A stretch of DNA of 64,000 nucleotides, from contig JAQISU010000036.1 of NCBI GenBank assembly GCA_029339505.1, positions 6,476,001 to 6,540,000 on the forward strand, in the 5' to 3' direction. Positions 23,910 to 36,145 of the stretch are shown one piece after another. A model generated the notes under the pieces. That model saw only the letters and a list, made by a program, of their open reading frames with translations. It did no database searches and had not been told where the DNA came from. Position numbers and translations under genes: made by a program. The DNA is from Unio delphinus (lineage: Eukaryota > Mollusca > Bivalvia > Unionida > Unionidae). Within the stretch, counting starts at the first letter, position 1. Each line of letters starts with the position of its first letter.

Positions 23910-24075
23910 TACTCGCTTATAAGTCGTCAAGTCAAACTGCAAACAACATATGTCCTGATGTGAGTGATTCATTTGTTCTATTGATTACTCCTGAGAAACT
24001 GCACAGACCAGGATATGCCAGCGCATTATAAGATAGAAGAGATGGGTCCATGTAGTTGGACTTGTATTATGAGTA
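23910..24075. mobile_element. TA-flanked miniature inverted-repeat element
   Basis: The left end TACTCGCTTATAAGTC mirrors the right end, whose complement reads TACTCATAATACAAGTC. Both lie at TA, as expected for Tc1/mariner or Stowaway-type elements. The ends and an internal CTGCACAGACCAGGATAT-like stretch resemble the element at 25731-25847. Confidence 0.5.
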
Positions 24076-24365
24076 CATGTCATTATCAAGCACACACAGG
24101 ACCCAATCACTATATTGAATTTTCATACAATACTGTAGGACGTTGATCATGATGCAACAGCATTTGAAAACAGGGTATGTCATAGAATCAATTTATGTAC
24201 TATCCAGTGATGAATAGTAGAAATAATAATGTTTTTAAAAAGATGTGTTCTTGTTCGTTTTGTAGAAAGCATTATTACTGCCCATTATTGCACAATAAAT
24301 ACATTACAGTGTTTGTATTGTGGTTTTTCCAGAACTATGTGGGGCATGCCAGCATTTTGGTCAAA

Positions 24366-24634
24366 ACTGTATTCTATAGTTAGAGTAAATGTGACACTGT
24401 ATTCTATAGTTAGAGTAAATGTGACACTGTATTCTAGAGTAAATATGACACTGTTTTCTATAGTTAGAGTAAATGTGACACTGTATTCTAGAGTAAATAT
24501 AACACTGTATTCTATAGTTGGAGTAAATGTGACACTGTATTCTATAGTTAGAGTAAATGTAACACTGTATTCTAGAGTAAATATGACACTGTATTCTATA
24601 GTTGGAGTAAATGTGATACTGTATTCTATAGTTT
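24366..24634. repeat. 30/24-bp tandem repeat before SH3 exon
   Basis: CTGTATTCTATAGTTAGAG plus TAAATGTGACA alternates with a shorter unit lacking TATAGTT. It ends about 280 bp before the SH3 exon. Confidence 0.92.
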
Positions 24635-24913
24635 GATAGGAATGTTTCTTTTTAAATTACAAAAGATGTTGCATAAATAGTCTGACCTATATTTGCAGTA
24701 ATTTACTAAGAACATTATATATCCAGTGGAATTGTCTTATTGACTACATTTTATTATTCAGTGTAGAATAATTCTAGTGATCACATTTTCTTGTTGAATA
24801 TGGAATCATCTTGTTGATTACATCTTATTATTCAAAATCACCCCATACATTTATCTGATAAAGTCAGCTTGTTGATCGCATCTCATCATTGAATGTTCCC
24901 TTGTATATTTCAG

Positions 24914-25090
24914 TTGGTTTGTCAAGCGCTGTATGACTACAGTGCGGCTGATGAGGATGAAGTCAGTTTCGCAGAGGGCGATACCATTGTTTTCTGTCAG
25001 CCAATTGATCAGGGTTGGATGGAGGGGACAGTAGAACGCACTGGTCAGCGAGGTATGCTGCCCTCAAATTACGTTGAGCGGGTAAATTGA
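24914..25090 (+). CDS. Lasp: Lasp-type gene, terminal SH3 exon
   Basis: Acceptor ATATTTCAG followed in frame by 58 codons and TGA. The product is an SH3 domain: the [15 protein letters not shown] block (RT loop), GDTIV, the conserved Trp in [11 protein letters not shown], and the GMLPSNYVE end with its ligand-binding Pro and Tyr. The combination ending the protein directly after the SH3 domain is characteristic of LASP/nebulette/nebulin. LASP proteins bind actin and, through SH3, proline-rich cytoskeletal partners at focal contacts and muscle structures. The LIM and nebulin-repeat exons must lie to the left, outside what I could recognise. A single-copy invertebrate Lasp is the best reading; another nebulin-family SH3 is the alternative. 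Confidence 0.92.
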   Translation: MVCQALYDYSAADEDEVSFAEGDTIVFCQPIDQGWMEGTVERTGQRGMLPSNYVERVN

Positions 25091-25640
25091 AGGCATGATG
25101 AGAGGCTGAAATATAATTTGTTGCCAGGTTGGGAATGGCGCATTCCTGACATGCTTTTAGAACAATTAAAATTATTTACAAATGTATTTTGTAAAAATAA
25201 AAAAGTAACTACGCAATTTTGCTAACTTCCAAAAAGGTACTTTCTTTACTTAATGGAAATGCAAGAAAGCAAAATACAGTTGATAATCATTTATTTTAAG
25301 CACATCTAAATAGAAGTTGTATTTGAATATATCCGCTTATTATAATTATATAGCTATGTTTGAAGCATTAGATTATCACATATGTTGACTTTATAAGCGA
25401 GACATCATATCCACTCTGAGAACACAATGCAACCATTTCATGTTCTACGATATAAGAGACAATTTTTATTAGTTAATTTATCTATACTATTTATGATTGA
25501 TACTTCCTTTTTAATTTTTTTTTGTAGTCTTGCAATCATTCTTCTATAGAATTCTTGTTTCCAATATTATAAACTGATTTCCACCTGAACATTTTTCATT
25601 ACTGCCTTGTACTGTAAAGTATTGATTAAAGATTTAAGCC
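25091..25640 (+). other. Probable Lasp 3' UTR
   Basis: AT-rich sequence after the stop. An AATAAA lies at 25196-25201, about 105 bp downstream, and an ATTAAA near 25625. Which is used cannot be told from sequence alone. Confidence 0.5.
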
Positions 25641-25730
25641 AGTATTGTATGATATTAAAACAGGAATCATATTAAGGGAACAGTGTTATGCCTGGATATT
25701 ATTTTACATTATTATTATATGTACAGTATA

Positions 25731-25847
25731 TATACTCACTTATAAGTCAAGTCCAAATGCAAATTGCACAGATATACCAATGCTTTGTGTGACAGCCGAT
25801 ACAAGTCTGTGTTGCTTGCATTGGGACTACACTTATAATTGAGTATA
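25731..25847. mobile_element. TA-flanked miniature inverted-repeat element
   Basis: Left end TACTCACTTATAAGTC (from 25733) is mirrored at the right by CACTTATAATTGAGTA (ending 25845), with TA on both outer sides. About 113 bp long, no coding capacity, and same family as 23910-24075. Confidence 0.6.
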
Positions 25848-26446
25848 GGTGGTATTCACCTGTGTGGATAAAGGTCTTTTTGCATTGGGACTATACTATG
25901 TGTGAACATGTACAGGCCTTTTTCAATAATCACCTGATTTTATAAACTAGCGTTCAGAACTAATAATTATAACGAGTTAAAAAAATGGAAATAATAATAG
26001 ATTTTAAATTCAGGTTAAAGTTCTTAATTTTCTATGTCACCATTTCAGAGTCTATTTCAGATTTATTGTATACATGGAAATCATTTGCACCATCATCATG
26101 TGTATTAAAGGTGCAACTAGAGCAGGTTTATTTTTGCATTTTTAGTGTATTTGTTTCACCAAAAGGTTTAGTCTGCTTTGTATGTTAGTAACTAAAAAAA
26201 AAATTAAATGTGTTCAGTAATTTATTACAAGGCTTTGGATGATTATGATGTTTAGACATCAAAAGCAATTGAGCCATTGTTTTTCAGGTTTTGTTTAAAT
26301 TTGTACATTGGTTAGAAGAAGAAACATTTGCTTAATGTTCAACAATTGTATTTCCATGTCAATACAAGAACACAATAAGTAATGGAAACCTTGGGGGGGG
26401 GGGGTATTATTTTATTTCATGGACATCTTTGGTGGTTTTATGAAAT
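25848..26446. other. Non-coding spacer
   Basis: No gene recognised. A run of G at about 26393-26404. Confidence 0.4.
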
Positions 26447-26565
26447 TTAAATTTCATTACACAAGGTTCCCGCGCTACCTGGAAGTTAAATTTCATTACA
26501 CTCGGTTCCCGCGCTACCTGGAAGTTAAATTTCATTACACAGGGTTTCCACACATCAGGGAAGTC
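26447..26565. repeat. 39-bp tandem repeat, three copies
   Basis: AAATTTCATTACAC followed by GGTTCCCGCGCTACCTGGAA, notable for a GC-rich core in AT-rich surroundings. The third copy is diverged. Confidence 0.85.
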
Positions 26566-26775
26566 AGGAGAAATGATAATTTCTATCCCAGCCATGAAAA
26601 GTCTTTGAATTTTGCAAATGTTGATGTAAGTCTGAGAAAACTTGGAATTTTCCTCCACGACTTCACGCCTGAAACAATTATGTAATTGAGTCATAACTGA
26701 ACTGATTATGAGTTAGATTTTTCGAGTATGAAACTTAAGAGTTTGCAGTATGGATCATTTGGGTACTTGCCATAA

Positions 26776-27261
26776 ATGACTTTTAACAAAATCCAAATGC
26801 TCAGTGGATTAGATTCATCTAGTATACTTTCTGTGTCACAGGCAGCTCAATATCCAAATCTTTTATTTTTTTGTATGGAAAGTATGAAAACTAGTATAGC
26901 ATCACAAGAAATCAACATGGTGGTGTTAAAGCATAGCCGCATAGCGGATGGGCTTGCAAACTTAAACTTTATTAAATCAAGTTATACCTGCATGAAACTA
27001 ATGTCAAAATTATTTCCTTTCACAGAAATTGAGAGTATTAAAATCATTGCCTTTAATCTGCTGAAAGATGATAAAACTAATGCGTTGATGACATTTGATC
27101 TGGTACTAGCGAATTGGATTGCTTGTTGGACAAGCACACAGTATCTCACAACAGTCATTTTCAAATCTTATAGAAAAAATATATTAAATGAAAGTCTCAT
27201 ACTGGTTTTGATTAAAATACAAAACCGAAAGAGCACAAAATTCTCTATATTTTTTCTGTGA
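26776..27261 (+). other. 161-codon open frame, unrecognised
   Basis: Long for this composition but without a domain, signal peptide or splice context I recognise. It could be a relic of a transposon or host exon, or chance. I do not call it a gene. Confidence 0.15.
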
Positions 27262-28595
27262 CCAATTTCCAGAGTTTTGTAGTATTAGATGTGTACCATG
27301 TTGACAAGTGTTCTCTCATGCAGGGAGCATACGAAGTAGGGAACAATACTCTACTTTATGAATCAGATTGGCCAAGTATGTTGAGAATTATATGTTCTTT
27401 CAGGTTTGTACAAAAGGTATCAGATGTTTCATTGAATATAATTGAAATTTTGTACAACAATATTCAAAAGAGTTTGTTGTTGATATCAGGTGAGTATTGG
27501 ACTTCAGATGTCCTTGTTTTGAGATTTGTGAAGTTATATGATAATTAATGCAAATGCCGAGTACCAGATCAGGTCTTATCTATAGCAGGTGTCATCAAGT
27601 CTGTCAGTAGATTAAAACATAACGATTATAATAATTGCCGATTTTGAGAAAATAAATAATTTTCCAATTAATTTCATGCAGGTATAAGCCAATATAAGAT
27701 CTTTCCAGCAAAAAGCTATCTTACGGTGGCGGCAGATTCCATATTTTTTATATGTAATTGCTCAGAACCCACACTCCATCCTAAATGTCCAAATGTGAAA
27801 AATGTGCTTGGAATATTAGGAGGTAATGAGGTTTTACAAAATTTCGAATTTTTGTGCTGAACTTTGGTACGAAAGTATTACACAGTGACGTGTTGCTTGA
27901 AGCATTTGTTTCATAAATTAAATAGAACGAAGGAGAAATGGGAAATTGTCATCCCTTTTACTATATGTTTAGAAAGGATAAGAGCCCATGCATCAATACA
28001 TTTTTGGGGACTGGTTTATTGAGCTACAAGAAGACATGGTTAATTTACAGAAAATTTAGTCCTTGTTTGTACAACAATATATAATTTTGAAGGTCTTTTG
28101 TCAAAATTTAAATCAACCCTTTGTAAATGTCTTTAAATTATAGTATTTTTAACCAGATCATCTTAAGCAGTATTGGTTAGTAGAAAAATCTTGAGATTTT
28201 ATTGGCACACAAATTCAGGGTTAAATTTTTTTGTTACAAGATAAGATTCTAATATTTTGCATTTATTGGGGGAGTTTTATACTGTCATAGGAAATGTTTA
28301 CTTTTACTTGTATAACATGCAGTATAATGCAGGTCAGCAAAGTAAAGTTAGAATTTGTATTCTGTACATTGAAATGGCTTTAAATGCCAATTTGTAGGAA
28401 CATAGTCAGATTTGTTTCAAGTGACGCATTTTGTGGTTTTGTACCTGATCATCTTTTCTGACATGTTTTGGAGAGTCTTAAAAGAGAAGCATATTCAGAT
28501 TTGGTAAATGCATATTTTATTTTACAATCCAAAATGTTCTTTAATTCCATTCAGTAATGGTCAGATGTTAACCTTTTAAAAAAAAAATCATCCTG
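27262..28595. other. Non-coding spacer
   Basis: AT-rich; a further 96-codon open frame at 27258-27548 has no recognisable features. Nothing else seen. Confidence 0.4.
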
Positions 28596-28682
28596 GAAAA
28601 GACCTGGAAATTTCCATATAGAAAAGACCTGGAAATTTCCATATAGAAAAGCGTGGAAATTTCCATATAGAAAAACGTGGAC
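28596..28682. repeat. Short repeat with GGAAATTTCC palindrome
   Basis: Three to four copies of about 25 bp, each with TGGAAATTTCCATATAGAAA, a self-complementary core. Confidence 0.85.
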
Positions 28683-29295
28683 GCCATGATTACAGCAAAG
28701 ACATTTTCAGTTTGGTAGTAAGATCTTTGATTAGTAGGGAACACAATGTCCAGAAGAAAAACAATATTTACCCCATGAATGATACCATTATCAGTCTCTT
28801 AGTAGGAAATTTTTACAATAAAGTCATAGAGGAAAGGTAGTTACATATTGAAAAGAAGACAGACACTTTACAATTTTGGAGATTGCAATTTCTTTCCTGC
28901 CAAATTACATTAGTTTGCAATTGATACTGTATATGTATTGATAGCATATGATATTTGTTACTATGACTTTATCACATACTGACGGACATTGTTCATATAA
29001 TATTTAATAGTATAAGTTGGGATAAAGTTTTATACATGTAGTATTCAGACTGTGCATGTTAAATTACTGTAAAATAATCAGGTTGAATATCTGTATAAAG
29101 TATTATGTACCAGTTAACCTAGCTTGTTACACCTTGTTAAACTGTTTTACTATGTGTCAGTTATGATACCTCATTAAACGTTTCCCTCTGCTTTTATGAA
29201 TTTTTTGTCCATCATTTGTTACTTAGATTTTAGTTAAAAGGTGTGAAATACATTATAGATGTGTATTTAGATACTTGTTCCTATTTCTTTTCAAG
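28683..29295. other. Non-coding spacer
   Basis: AT-rich; no gene or repeat recognised. Confidence 0.4.
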
Positions 29296-29551
29296 ATGGG
29301 CCCCCGAGTGGCTGAGTGGTCCAAAGCGCAGTCCGTTACTAAACACTGCCATCTCACCTTTGTGGGTTCGAGTCTCAGATTCGGCCAATATGGGTATATG
29401 AGAAAGCTTGCCAGTAGCTTTTTCCTGTGGGTCGGTGGTTCTTACCGGGGGTTTTCAAAAGTTCTTCCTCCGCCATTAATACTGGCTGCCATGTATAGCC
29501 TATATTGTGCTGAAAAATGGCATTAAACCACAACAAAACAACAAAAAAAAC
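29296..29551 (+). mobile_element. tRNA-derived SINE (SINE B), full length
   Basis: Head with A box TGGCTGAGTGGTCCAAAGCG and B box GGGTTCGAGTCTC (a Leu/Ser-type tRNA look), body with AGAAAGCTTGCCAGTAGCTT, then CTGGCTGCCATGTATAGCC, and a CAA-rich tail. Nine or more other copies in the window share this body. Target duplication not clear here. Confidence 0.85.
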
Positions 29552-30009
29552 ATTTCTATTCATACTTGCTTTGACTTAAATTTTCATTTTATTAGTCCTC
29601 TATTAAATATGAATATGATACCACATTTCATATTTTTTTTAATGTGCTCATTAAATCTAACATGGTTGATATAGCATTCAGTATATATGCTCAGTCTATA
29701 ATTCCTATCACACCCCCATGAAATATTTCATTACGTGTTTTCACTACTGTCTGTACAATTTGTAAATGTGCCAGATCATACATTTATCGTTAACCATTTC
29801 TTTTGAATTCATTCATGCTTCACAACACAACTATTTGGAAAGCCTGGGGGAGGGTTATGTTAAACTCATTGAATCTGGCATATGGGTACTTTTTCATTAC
29901 AATGCACTATCGTAACCATTCACTTTTTCTAATTTGTTCTTTCTGCTGAAACAAGATATAACATAAAGTTTTTCCAATGTGTAAAACAGTGAAGCCAAGT
30001 CTGAAATTA
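29552..30009. other. Non-coding spacer
   Basis: No gene or repeat recognised. Confidence 0.4.
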
Positions 30010-30690
30010 AGTCAAATCAACATGTCCGTACTATATGTTTGACAAGAATCAACATATCTGTACTATATTTTGACAAAAATCAACATATCAGTAATATATC
30101 CATGACACAAATCAAGATATCTGTAAAATATCCATGACACAAATCAAGATATCTGTATTATATCCATGATAAGAATCAAGATATCTGTAATATATCCATG
30201 ACAAGAATCAAGATATCTGTAATATATCCATGACAAGAATCAAGATATCTGTAATATATCCATGACAAGAATCAAGATATCTGTAATATATCCATGACAA
30301 GGATCGACATGTTTGTACTATATCCATGACAAGAATCAACATGTCTGTACAAGATGTGAGACAAGAATCAACATGTCTGTACAAGATGTGTGACAAGAAT
30401 CAACATGTCTGTACTATATGTTTGACAAGAATCAATGTATCCTTACTATATTTTGACAAGAATCAACATATCTGTACTATATGTTTGACAAGATTCAATG
30501 TATCTATACTATATGTTTGACAAGAATAAACTTAACTGTACTATATTTTTTAGAAGAATCGGCATATCTGTGCTATAGTTTTGACACAAATAAACATATC
30601 TGTACCATATCCATGACAGGAATCAACATATCTGTACTATATTATTGACAAGAATGAACAGATCTGTACTATATCCATGTTCAGATCATA
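30010..30690. repeat. 32-bp minisatellite
   Basis: About 20 units of AATCAAGATATCTGTAATAT plus ATCCATGACAAG, with a shift to TGTTTGACAAGAATCAACAT variants in the second half. Confidence 0.92.
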
Positions 30691-30797
30691 GGACAGAGTT
30701 ACTCTGTTACACTGTAATGTTGCACAGTAGTTACGCCGTAGTTGATCTTGTGGCATTGTACCTCAGTTACAGTTGGATCATGTGACAGAGTACTTCA

Positions 30798-30930
30798 CTA
30801 GTAACTTCTCTTGGGTTGTTGGTTCTTTCCAGGGGTTTCCCAGAGTTCTTCCTCCCCTAATTAATACTGGCCGCCATGTATAGCCTATCATGTAATGAAA
30901 AATGGCATTAAACCCTACAACAAGAACAAC
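30798..30930 (+). mobile_element. SINE B, 5'-truncated, with 9-bp TSD
   Basis: Only the last 133 bp of SINE B are present, from AGTAACTTCTC to the CAAGAACAAC tail. The fragment is bracketed by AGTACTTCA at 30789-30797 and 30931-30939, so truncation happened at insertion, as in target-primed reverse transcription. Confidence 0.85.
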
Positions 30931-31365
30931 AGTACTTCAGTTACAGTCAGATCATGTGACATTACTTCAGTTAGTCAGATCATGTGACAGACTTCAGTTA
31001 CAGTCTGATATGGCAGAACAGTTGTGGTTTAATCATGTGGGTTACACTCTCAACAAATGGTCGAGTTCCTTAGTTATAGTACGATCATGACAGACCTATA
31101 GCTGGTCATTTTTTTTTTTCATTGTGGATTAATCTCTAGATCCATCAGTCATCCGAGTTCAGGTCATTTTCTCAGGCATTTTCTGGAATCTAAGAGCATA
31201 TGTAGGAGTACTACAGTGAAAAAAGACCACCGACCTACACTGCATAGTCCATCTTGGTTAACCTCTTAACTCATTTTTGCAAAAGCTTACACTTCGAGTC
31301 TCATGGCTTTAATTATTTAAATGTTTAATGTGGAGTGCTACACCTTTTCCTAAAACTTAGGTCAC
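30931..31365. other. Non-coding with short CAGATCATGTGAC repeats
   Basis: CAGTTACAGTCAGATCATGTG-like phrases recur between about 30760 and 31015 on both sides of the SINE fragment, showing that it landed in a degenerate repeat. Nothing else seen. Confidence 0.55.
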
Positions 31366-31562
31366 TGACCTATATTTCTTGGTCCAATGATTTTATCTGA
31401 CAGTTACATTAAGCTGACCTATATTTCTTGGTCCAATGATTTTATCTGACCTTTGCATTTCTCTGACCAATATTTCTTGGCCCAATGATTTTATCTGACC
31501 TTTGCATTCAGCTGACCTATATTTCTTGGTCCAATGATTTTATCTGACCCTTACATTTAATT
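31366..31562. repeat. 49-bp tandem repeat, four copies
   Basis: GACCTATATTTCTTGGTCCA followed by ATGATTTTATCTGACC and a variable end. Confidence 0.9.
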
Positions 31563-32413
31563 CAGTTTCCTTCTGGAATCACATGACTGCAATTACATCA
31601 TGAAGAATACTTGAGCTTTATGTGAAAAAATAGGTCATGGGGACCTATATTCCAGTCCAGTGATTTTGTGTAGCTTTTGTAATGAGGTAAAACTATCTTG
31701 GAAAAAGTTTGTTTTCAGGTCATTTTCTCTGGCATGATTACTCCTCAAGTGACATAAGATAGGAACTTAAGTGGAATCGTGTTAAGTACTGAGCCTTTCA
31801 GTAAAAGTTGGTCACTGTGGCCTGTATTTTTCAATCCCATGGATTTGGTAACCCTTGATGTCTAGCTCATTTTTTTTTACTACTGCCGATGAAGTTGTAT
31901 AATTTGATGTTATTACATGATGTGGAATCACTTGGAAACTATATCCTTATCTTTACATTGAACTCACTTTTCACTTTTTTAAGGTTTGCAGTTACATAAT
32001 TTCATCAGGCACAATTGCTGGTTGAGTCATATAAATTGGAGTCTAGTTCAATTGAAGCCAAAATCCAGAATGTGTGTAATCCCATGCATAAAAAAAGAAA
32101 TTACACAGCATTCATTGTTTACAGTCCTGCTAGATTTGAATGTATTTTGCAAATTTTTGCCCTTACAGAAAGCCAACCCTTTTTAAATACATTATGGGTG
32201 ACATCATGCCAAGGAAATCCTAGTCAGGTGCCATTCACATGGACACACTAAGGCAAATGGTCAGGGTATTTAACCCAGTACTTTTCGATTACCAATCTGA
32301 CACTGCCAGTGGAAGTGCCAGGACTCTCATTTAAGAGCTGAGGATACATAAATTTTTGCAATAAATTTTACTTTGAATTGTCTGATAATTAACAACGACA
32401 AAATGTATTATAA

Positions 32414-32445
<32 letters not shown>

Positions 32446-33239
32446 GTTTCTCCGCAAATTTCCTAAGGATGTTGTTTATCACCCAGTATAATATTGCTGT
32501 TTCAATAAGAAAACCATGGTATATATTTTATATCTAAAAGCTCAGCATGAACTCAACAGATCATGTAAAATAGGACAGGTTATAATCTGATGATTAGACA
32601 GGTTTGAGGAAAGTATTGTAAATAAATTGTTCCTTAATGCAAGATTATATTTCCTTTATATTTTTTTCATTTACATCTACATGCATGCAAGAGGGAGTTC
32701 AAATCCAATTAAAATCAGATTCTCCAGGCAACACATTCAGAGCTGACAGACACCACAAAAAAGTTCATGGTCTGGTGGTCCTTGTGTAGGAGTAATTCAT
32801 GGTCTGGTGGCTTTGTTTATTTTTAATAGTCAAATAATGCATGGCATTTTGTTTATTGGAGAGTTATCATTGATAATGATATATTCTGAATGGCACTTTG
32901 TGAAAGAGTGAAATATGTGATTTGATTGCTGGATGAAAAGGTCTGTAGCATATAACCTCATCTCTGCAGCAATCAGATCTATTTATTTTAAGCAGAATAT
33001 GGCCTTATGTCGGTGGCCATCAGAGCTATTTATTTTAAGCACAATATGACCTTATCTTAATGGCTGTTAGAGCTACTTGTCGACTTTTTCCCCCCGATTG
33101 GTTGAAGATGTTTGATTTTGGATCATTAGATGGTCAATCCACAATAAATGGTTTGTTTATCCAAGTGATGAAAGGTAATCATCAAGCAACACATGTGAAT
33201 AGAATCTGTTTGCAAGTTCACATCAATGTCCTTTGACAC
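31563..33239. other. Non-coding spacer with poly-T
   Basis: A run of 29 T at 32417-32445 may be the tail of a minus-strand retroinsertion. Small duplications lie at 32763-32812 (TTCATGGTCTGGTGG) and 32985-33055 (ATCTATTTATTTTAAGCA). No gene seen. Confidence 0.45.
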
Positions 33240-33840
33240 GTGTGTTCACAACATCACACATTCCATCGTAACTAGTCCAGGCAGATCTATAACATGCAAT
33301 GATCAGCCATCTTACATCACACATTCTATCATAACTAGTCCAGGCAGATCTCTAACATGTAATGATCAGCCATATCACATTCCATCGTGACTAGTCCAGG
33401 CAGATCTCTAACATGCAATAAGCAGCCATCTTAAATCACACATTCTGTAAAAACTAGTCCAAGCAGAGCTCCACCATGCAATGGTCATCCATCTCGCATC
33501 ACGTTTTATTATAATTAGTCCAAGCAGATCTCTAACATGCGAATGACCATCCATCTACCATTCCATCATGACAAGTCCAAGCAGATCTCCAACATGCAGT
33601 GGTCATCCATCTCGCATCACACATTCCATCATGACTAGTCCACTCAGATCTCCAACATGCAGTGGTCATCCATCTACCATTCCATCATGACTAGTCTAAG
33701 CAGATGTCCACATAAAACTATTATCAATCAAAGAATGTCACATATTCCATCATGACTAGTCTAAGCAGAGCTCCAACATAAAATGATCATTCATCTTGCG
33801 ACATTACATATTCAGCATGACTAGTATTAGCAGACGCACA
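33240..33840. repeat. Degenerate minisatellite, about 60-bp units
   Basis: About ten imperfect units with CACATTCCATCATGACTAG, TCCAAGCAGATCTCCAACAT and GGTCATCCATCT. Considerable drift suggests an old array. Confidence 0.88.
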
Positions 33841-33930
33841 ACAGTTGTGAAGCACAAATTAAAATTCTTGTCATGAATTTTAGAAGTTCATTAATGTGCC
33901 TTTAATACTTGTTTTATATATAAACTATTG

Positions 33931-33992
33931 GACCCCTTTAAGGCAGATGGTCTTTATGATGACCCCTTTAAGGCAGATGGTCTTTATGATGA
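33931..33992. repeat. Exact 30-bp tandem duplication
   Basis: GACCCCTTTAAGGCAGATGG plus TCTTTATGAT occurs twice without differences. Confidence 0.9.
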
Positions 33993-34056
33993 CCACCAAT
34001 TATCCAAATGAAATTTTTCTATATGACAGGTCCAGATAAATGATATTATATATTAT

Positions 34057-34200
34057 TCACAGCAATACCAGATATATTATATACTGTCACAGCAATGCCA
34101 GATACATTATATACTGTCACAGCAATGTTAGATACATTATATACTGTGTCACAGCAATGCCCAATACATTATATACTGGGTCATATCAATGCCAGACACG
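34057..34200. repeat. 30-bp tandem repeat, five copies
   Basis: CACAGCAATGCCAGATACAT plus TATATACTGT. Confidence 0.88.
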
Positions 34201-35035
34201 TATATCTTACTTGTTCAAGATTAACTCAATTATCTAATGTGTTTCATTTACTACATGAAGAAAAGAAATAACAATGAAGGCTCCAGGCAGTAGTAATGTT
34301 TAATACGATTGTGTTGTTACAATACATAACATGATTAGATGCTGTCTCGTGGAGGAGTATTTGTCTCTGACATTTTCAGTAAATTTAGCAAATGCAAGTA
34401 AAGAAAAAGTCATGACTAGTTTGTTAGTCTACTTGGATGTAGTATAATTCTATATGGTAAACCAAAATGATGCATCTTATTCTTAGATGACAATACTAAT
34501 TCTGACAGCCATTGTAATTTTTAAAATGCACTGAATTATTGACTTATGTACAACCCAAGTCAAAATGGTGCAAACAAGACATGCCTGATGTAAGCATACT
34601 AATAAATGGTAATAAACAATTCACACACATTCATCCAGCATTAAAATTCTGTATAACAAATACAATGCTGGCCAAAGATAATTTTAACGCCTGCTGAATT
34701 AATACCATCACAATTTATATAAAATACAATACTGGCCAACATGGTGTGAACACCTGCTGAATAGATATTATGGCCGGCATACACTTAAATAGAACAAGAA
34801 AGCATAAGGCAAGATTTTTTTTTTTTTTTTTACATTTGTGGCTACAAAACAAAATGGCACCCATTCAGGTAAATCACAGAAAGGAAAATGTATGTTCTGT
34901 ATGTAGGGAGGATGCAATTTTGGGTTTCCTTATAGCAAGTAAAAAAACACGACGAATACATCTTCAGTCATACAAAGTTAAAGTAGAAGTGTGTGAACCA
35001 AAATGTTATTTTGACATGTTGTAAGACAGTAATTA
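34201..35035. other. Non-coding spacer
   Basis: A loose duplication around 34655-34765 (AATACAATACTGGCCAACAT, then CACCTGCTGAAT) and poly-T at about 34816-34830. No gene seen. Confidence 0.4.
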
Positions 35036-35290
35036 TAATATATGGCAACAGTCATGATGTCAGACAACAGTCTTGATATTGGGCAACAATCTTGATGTAA
35101 GACAACAGTCGTGATATAGGGCAACAGTCTTGATGTAAGACAACAGTCGTGTGATGACGATAAAGAATATTCTCCACAGGAATTATATGCATTGAGGAAT
35201 ATGAGAATATATAATTTAAATGCTTGGATTTTACTGTCTAAAAGGTTGAAAACATTCTTTTCTTTATGGCAACACAAATAATTTAAGACC
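35036..35290. repeat. Dispersed repeat with 17-bp internal units, copy 1
   Basis: Internal tandem repeats of GATGTAAGACAACAGTC/GATATAGGGCAACAGTC, then GTGTGATGA and AATATTCTCCACAG. A related block with the same order lies at 61690-61850. Confidence 0.7.
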
Positions 35291-35824
35291 CAGTACTATG
35301 TATTTATACTAACTCTTGTGATTAATACTATAAGTTTGTATTTATCTTGGTTCCTTGAGTACTTTGCAAGTCTTTCTATTCACATTTTAAGATGATTACT
35401 TTTACAATATAACCTGTATAGTGTTAATGTGCCATTAAACCCTTATAACACTAAACTTCTTCTTTCAGAGTAATCTCTGTCCAGAATTTGTAGAATTCAG
35501 CGTTTCTTTCGTATTGGCTTCAAATTTGTTTTCCCTGAAAATGCAATAATAATAATATTAATATGTAGACAGTTTGAATTTTCTAGTTACCTCTCCTGGA
35601 ATTAGGTGCCAGTATTGATTTGAGACAATATTATGTGGGATTACCAAGAGAATTCCTCTTGTACAATTCCTTGCATTATAAATGATGCAAATAGTAGATG
35701 TATCTCACTATCAGACTGGTCCACCGATTTGCAGCGTTGTTTTTTTTAAAGGCCATTTTTCAGCACATGAAGAACCACCATACATGGCGGCCAGTATATA
35801 TGTGGAGGAAGAAAGAACTTGGGA

Positions 35825-35979
35825 CAGGGCTGCAGACAGGATTTATGGGCCCTAGGTAAAACGCGCCAGTAGGCCCTAACGAATTTTAAAAAATATCTCT
35901 TTTCATTGGTGTTGGACCTCCTGTCTGCCATTGACTACCGGAAGTTTGTCCTAGTTGTCTTACCCTGCCCGCAGCCCTA
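35825..35979. mobile_element. hAT-like miniature element inside SINE B
   Basis: Ends are inverted: the left starts CAGGGCTGCAGACAGG and the right end reads TAGGGCTGCGGGCAGGG on the complement. No coding capacity. The flanking 8-mers (ACTTGGGA and GTCTGGGT) share only the TGGG core, so the target duplication is uncertain. Confidence 0.6.
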
Positions 35980-35988
35980 GTCTGGGTG

Positions 35989-36145
35989 CAGTCCCGGATT
36001 ACCCATTAGGCAGAGTAGGCAACTGCCTATGGGCCCCGCGACTTTTATGGGCCCCATAAGGGGCCCCCATGAGACCGTGACCGTGGGTCTGGGGCCCCAA
36101 AAGTTTGACTGCCTATGGGCCTCCACGGTGCTTAATCCGGCGCTG
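35989..36145. mobile_element. hAT-like miniature element with 8-bp TSD
   Basis: 157 bp. Left end CAGTCCCGGATTA and right end (complement) CAGCGCCGGATTA form inverted repeats. It is flanked on both sides by the identical 8-mer TCTGGGTG (35981-35988 and 36146-36153). An 8-bp duplication with CAG-type ends is the hAT signature. The interior is GC-rich (TATGGGCCCCGCGAC) and partly palindromic. Confidence 0.9.

Larger units (their letters stand above)
19458..24913 (+). other. Lasp intron, 5.5 kb
   Basis: GTAAGT...TTTCAG intron. It holds a 42-bp hairpin-forming array (19767-20253), a 43-bp array (21015-21300), a small TA-flanked inverted-repeat element (23910-24075) and a 30/24-bp array (24366-24634). 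No further exon was recognised in 20254-21014 or 21301-23909. Confidence 0.65.
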
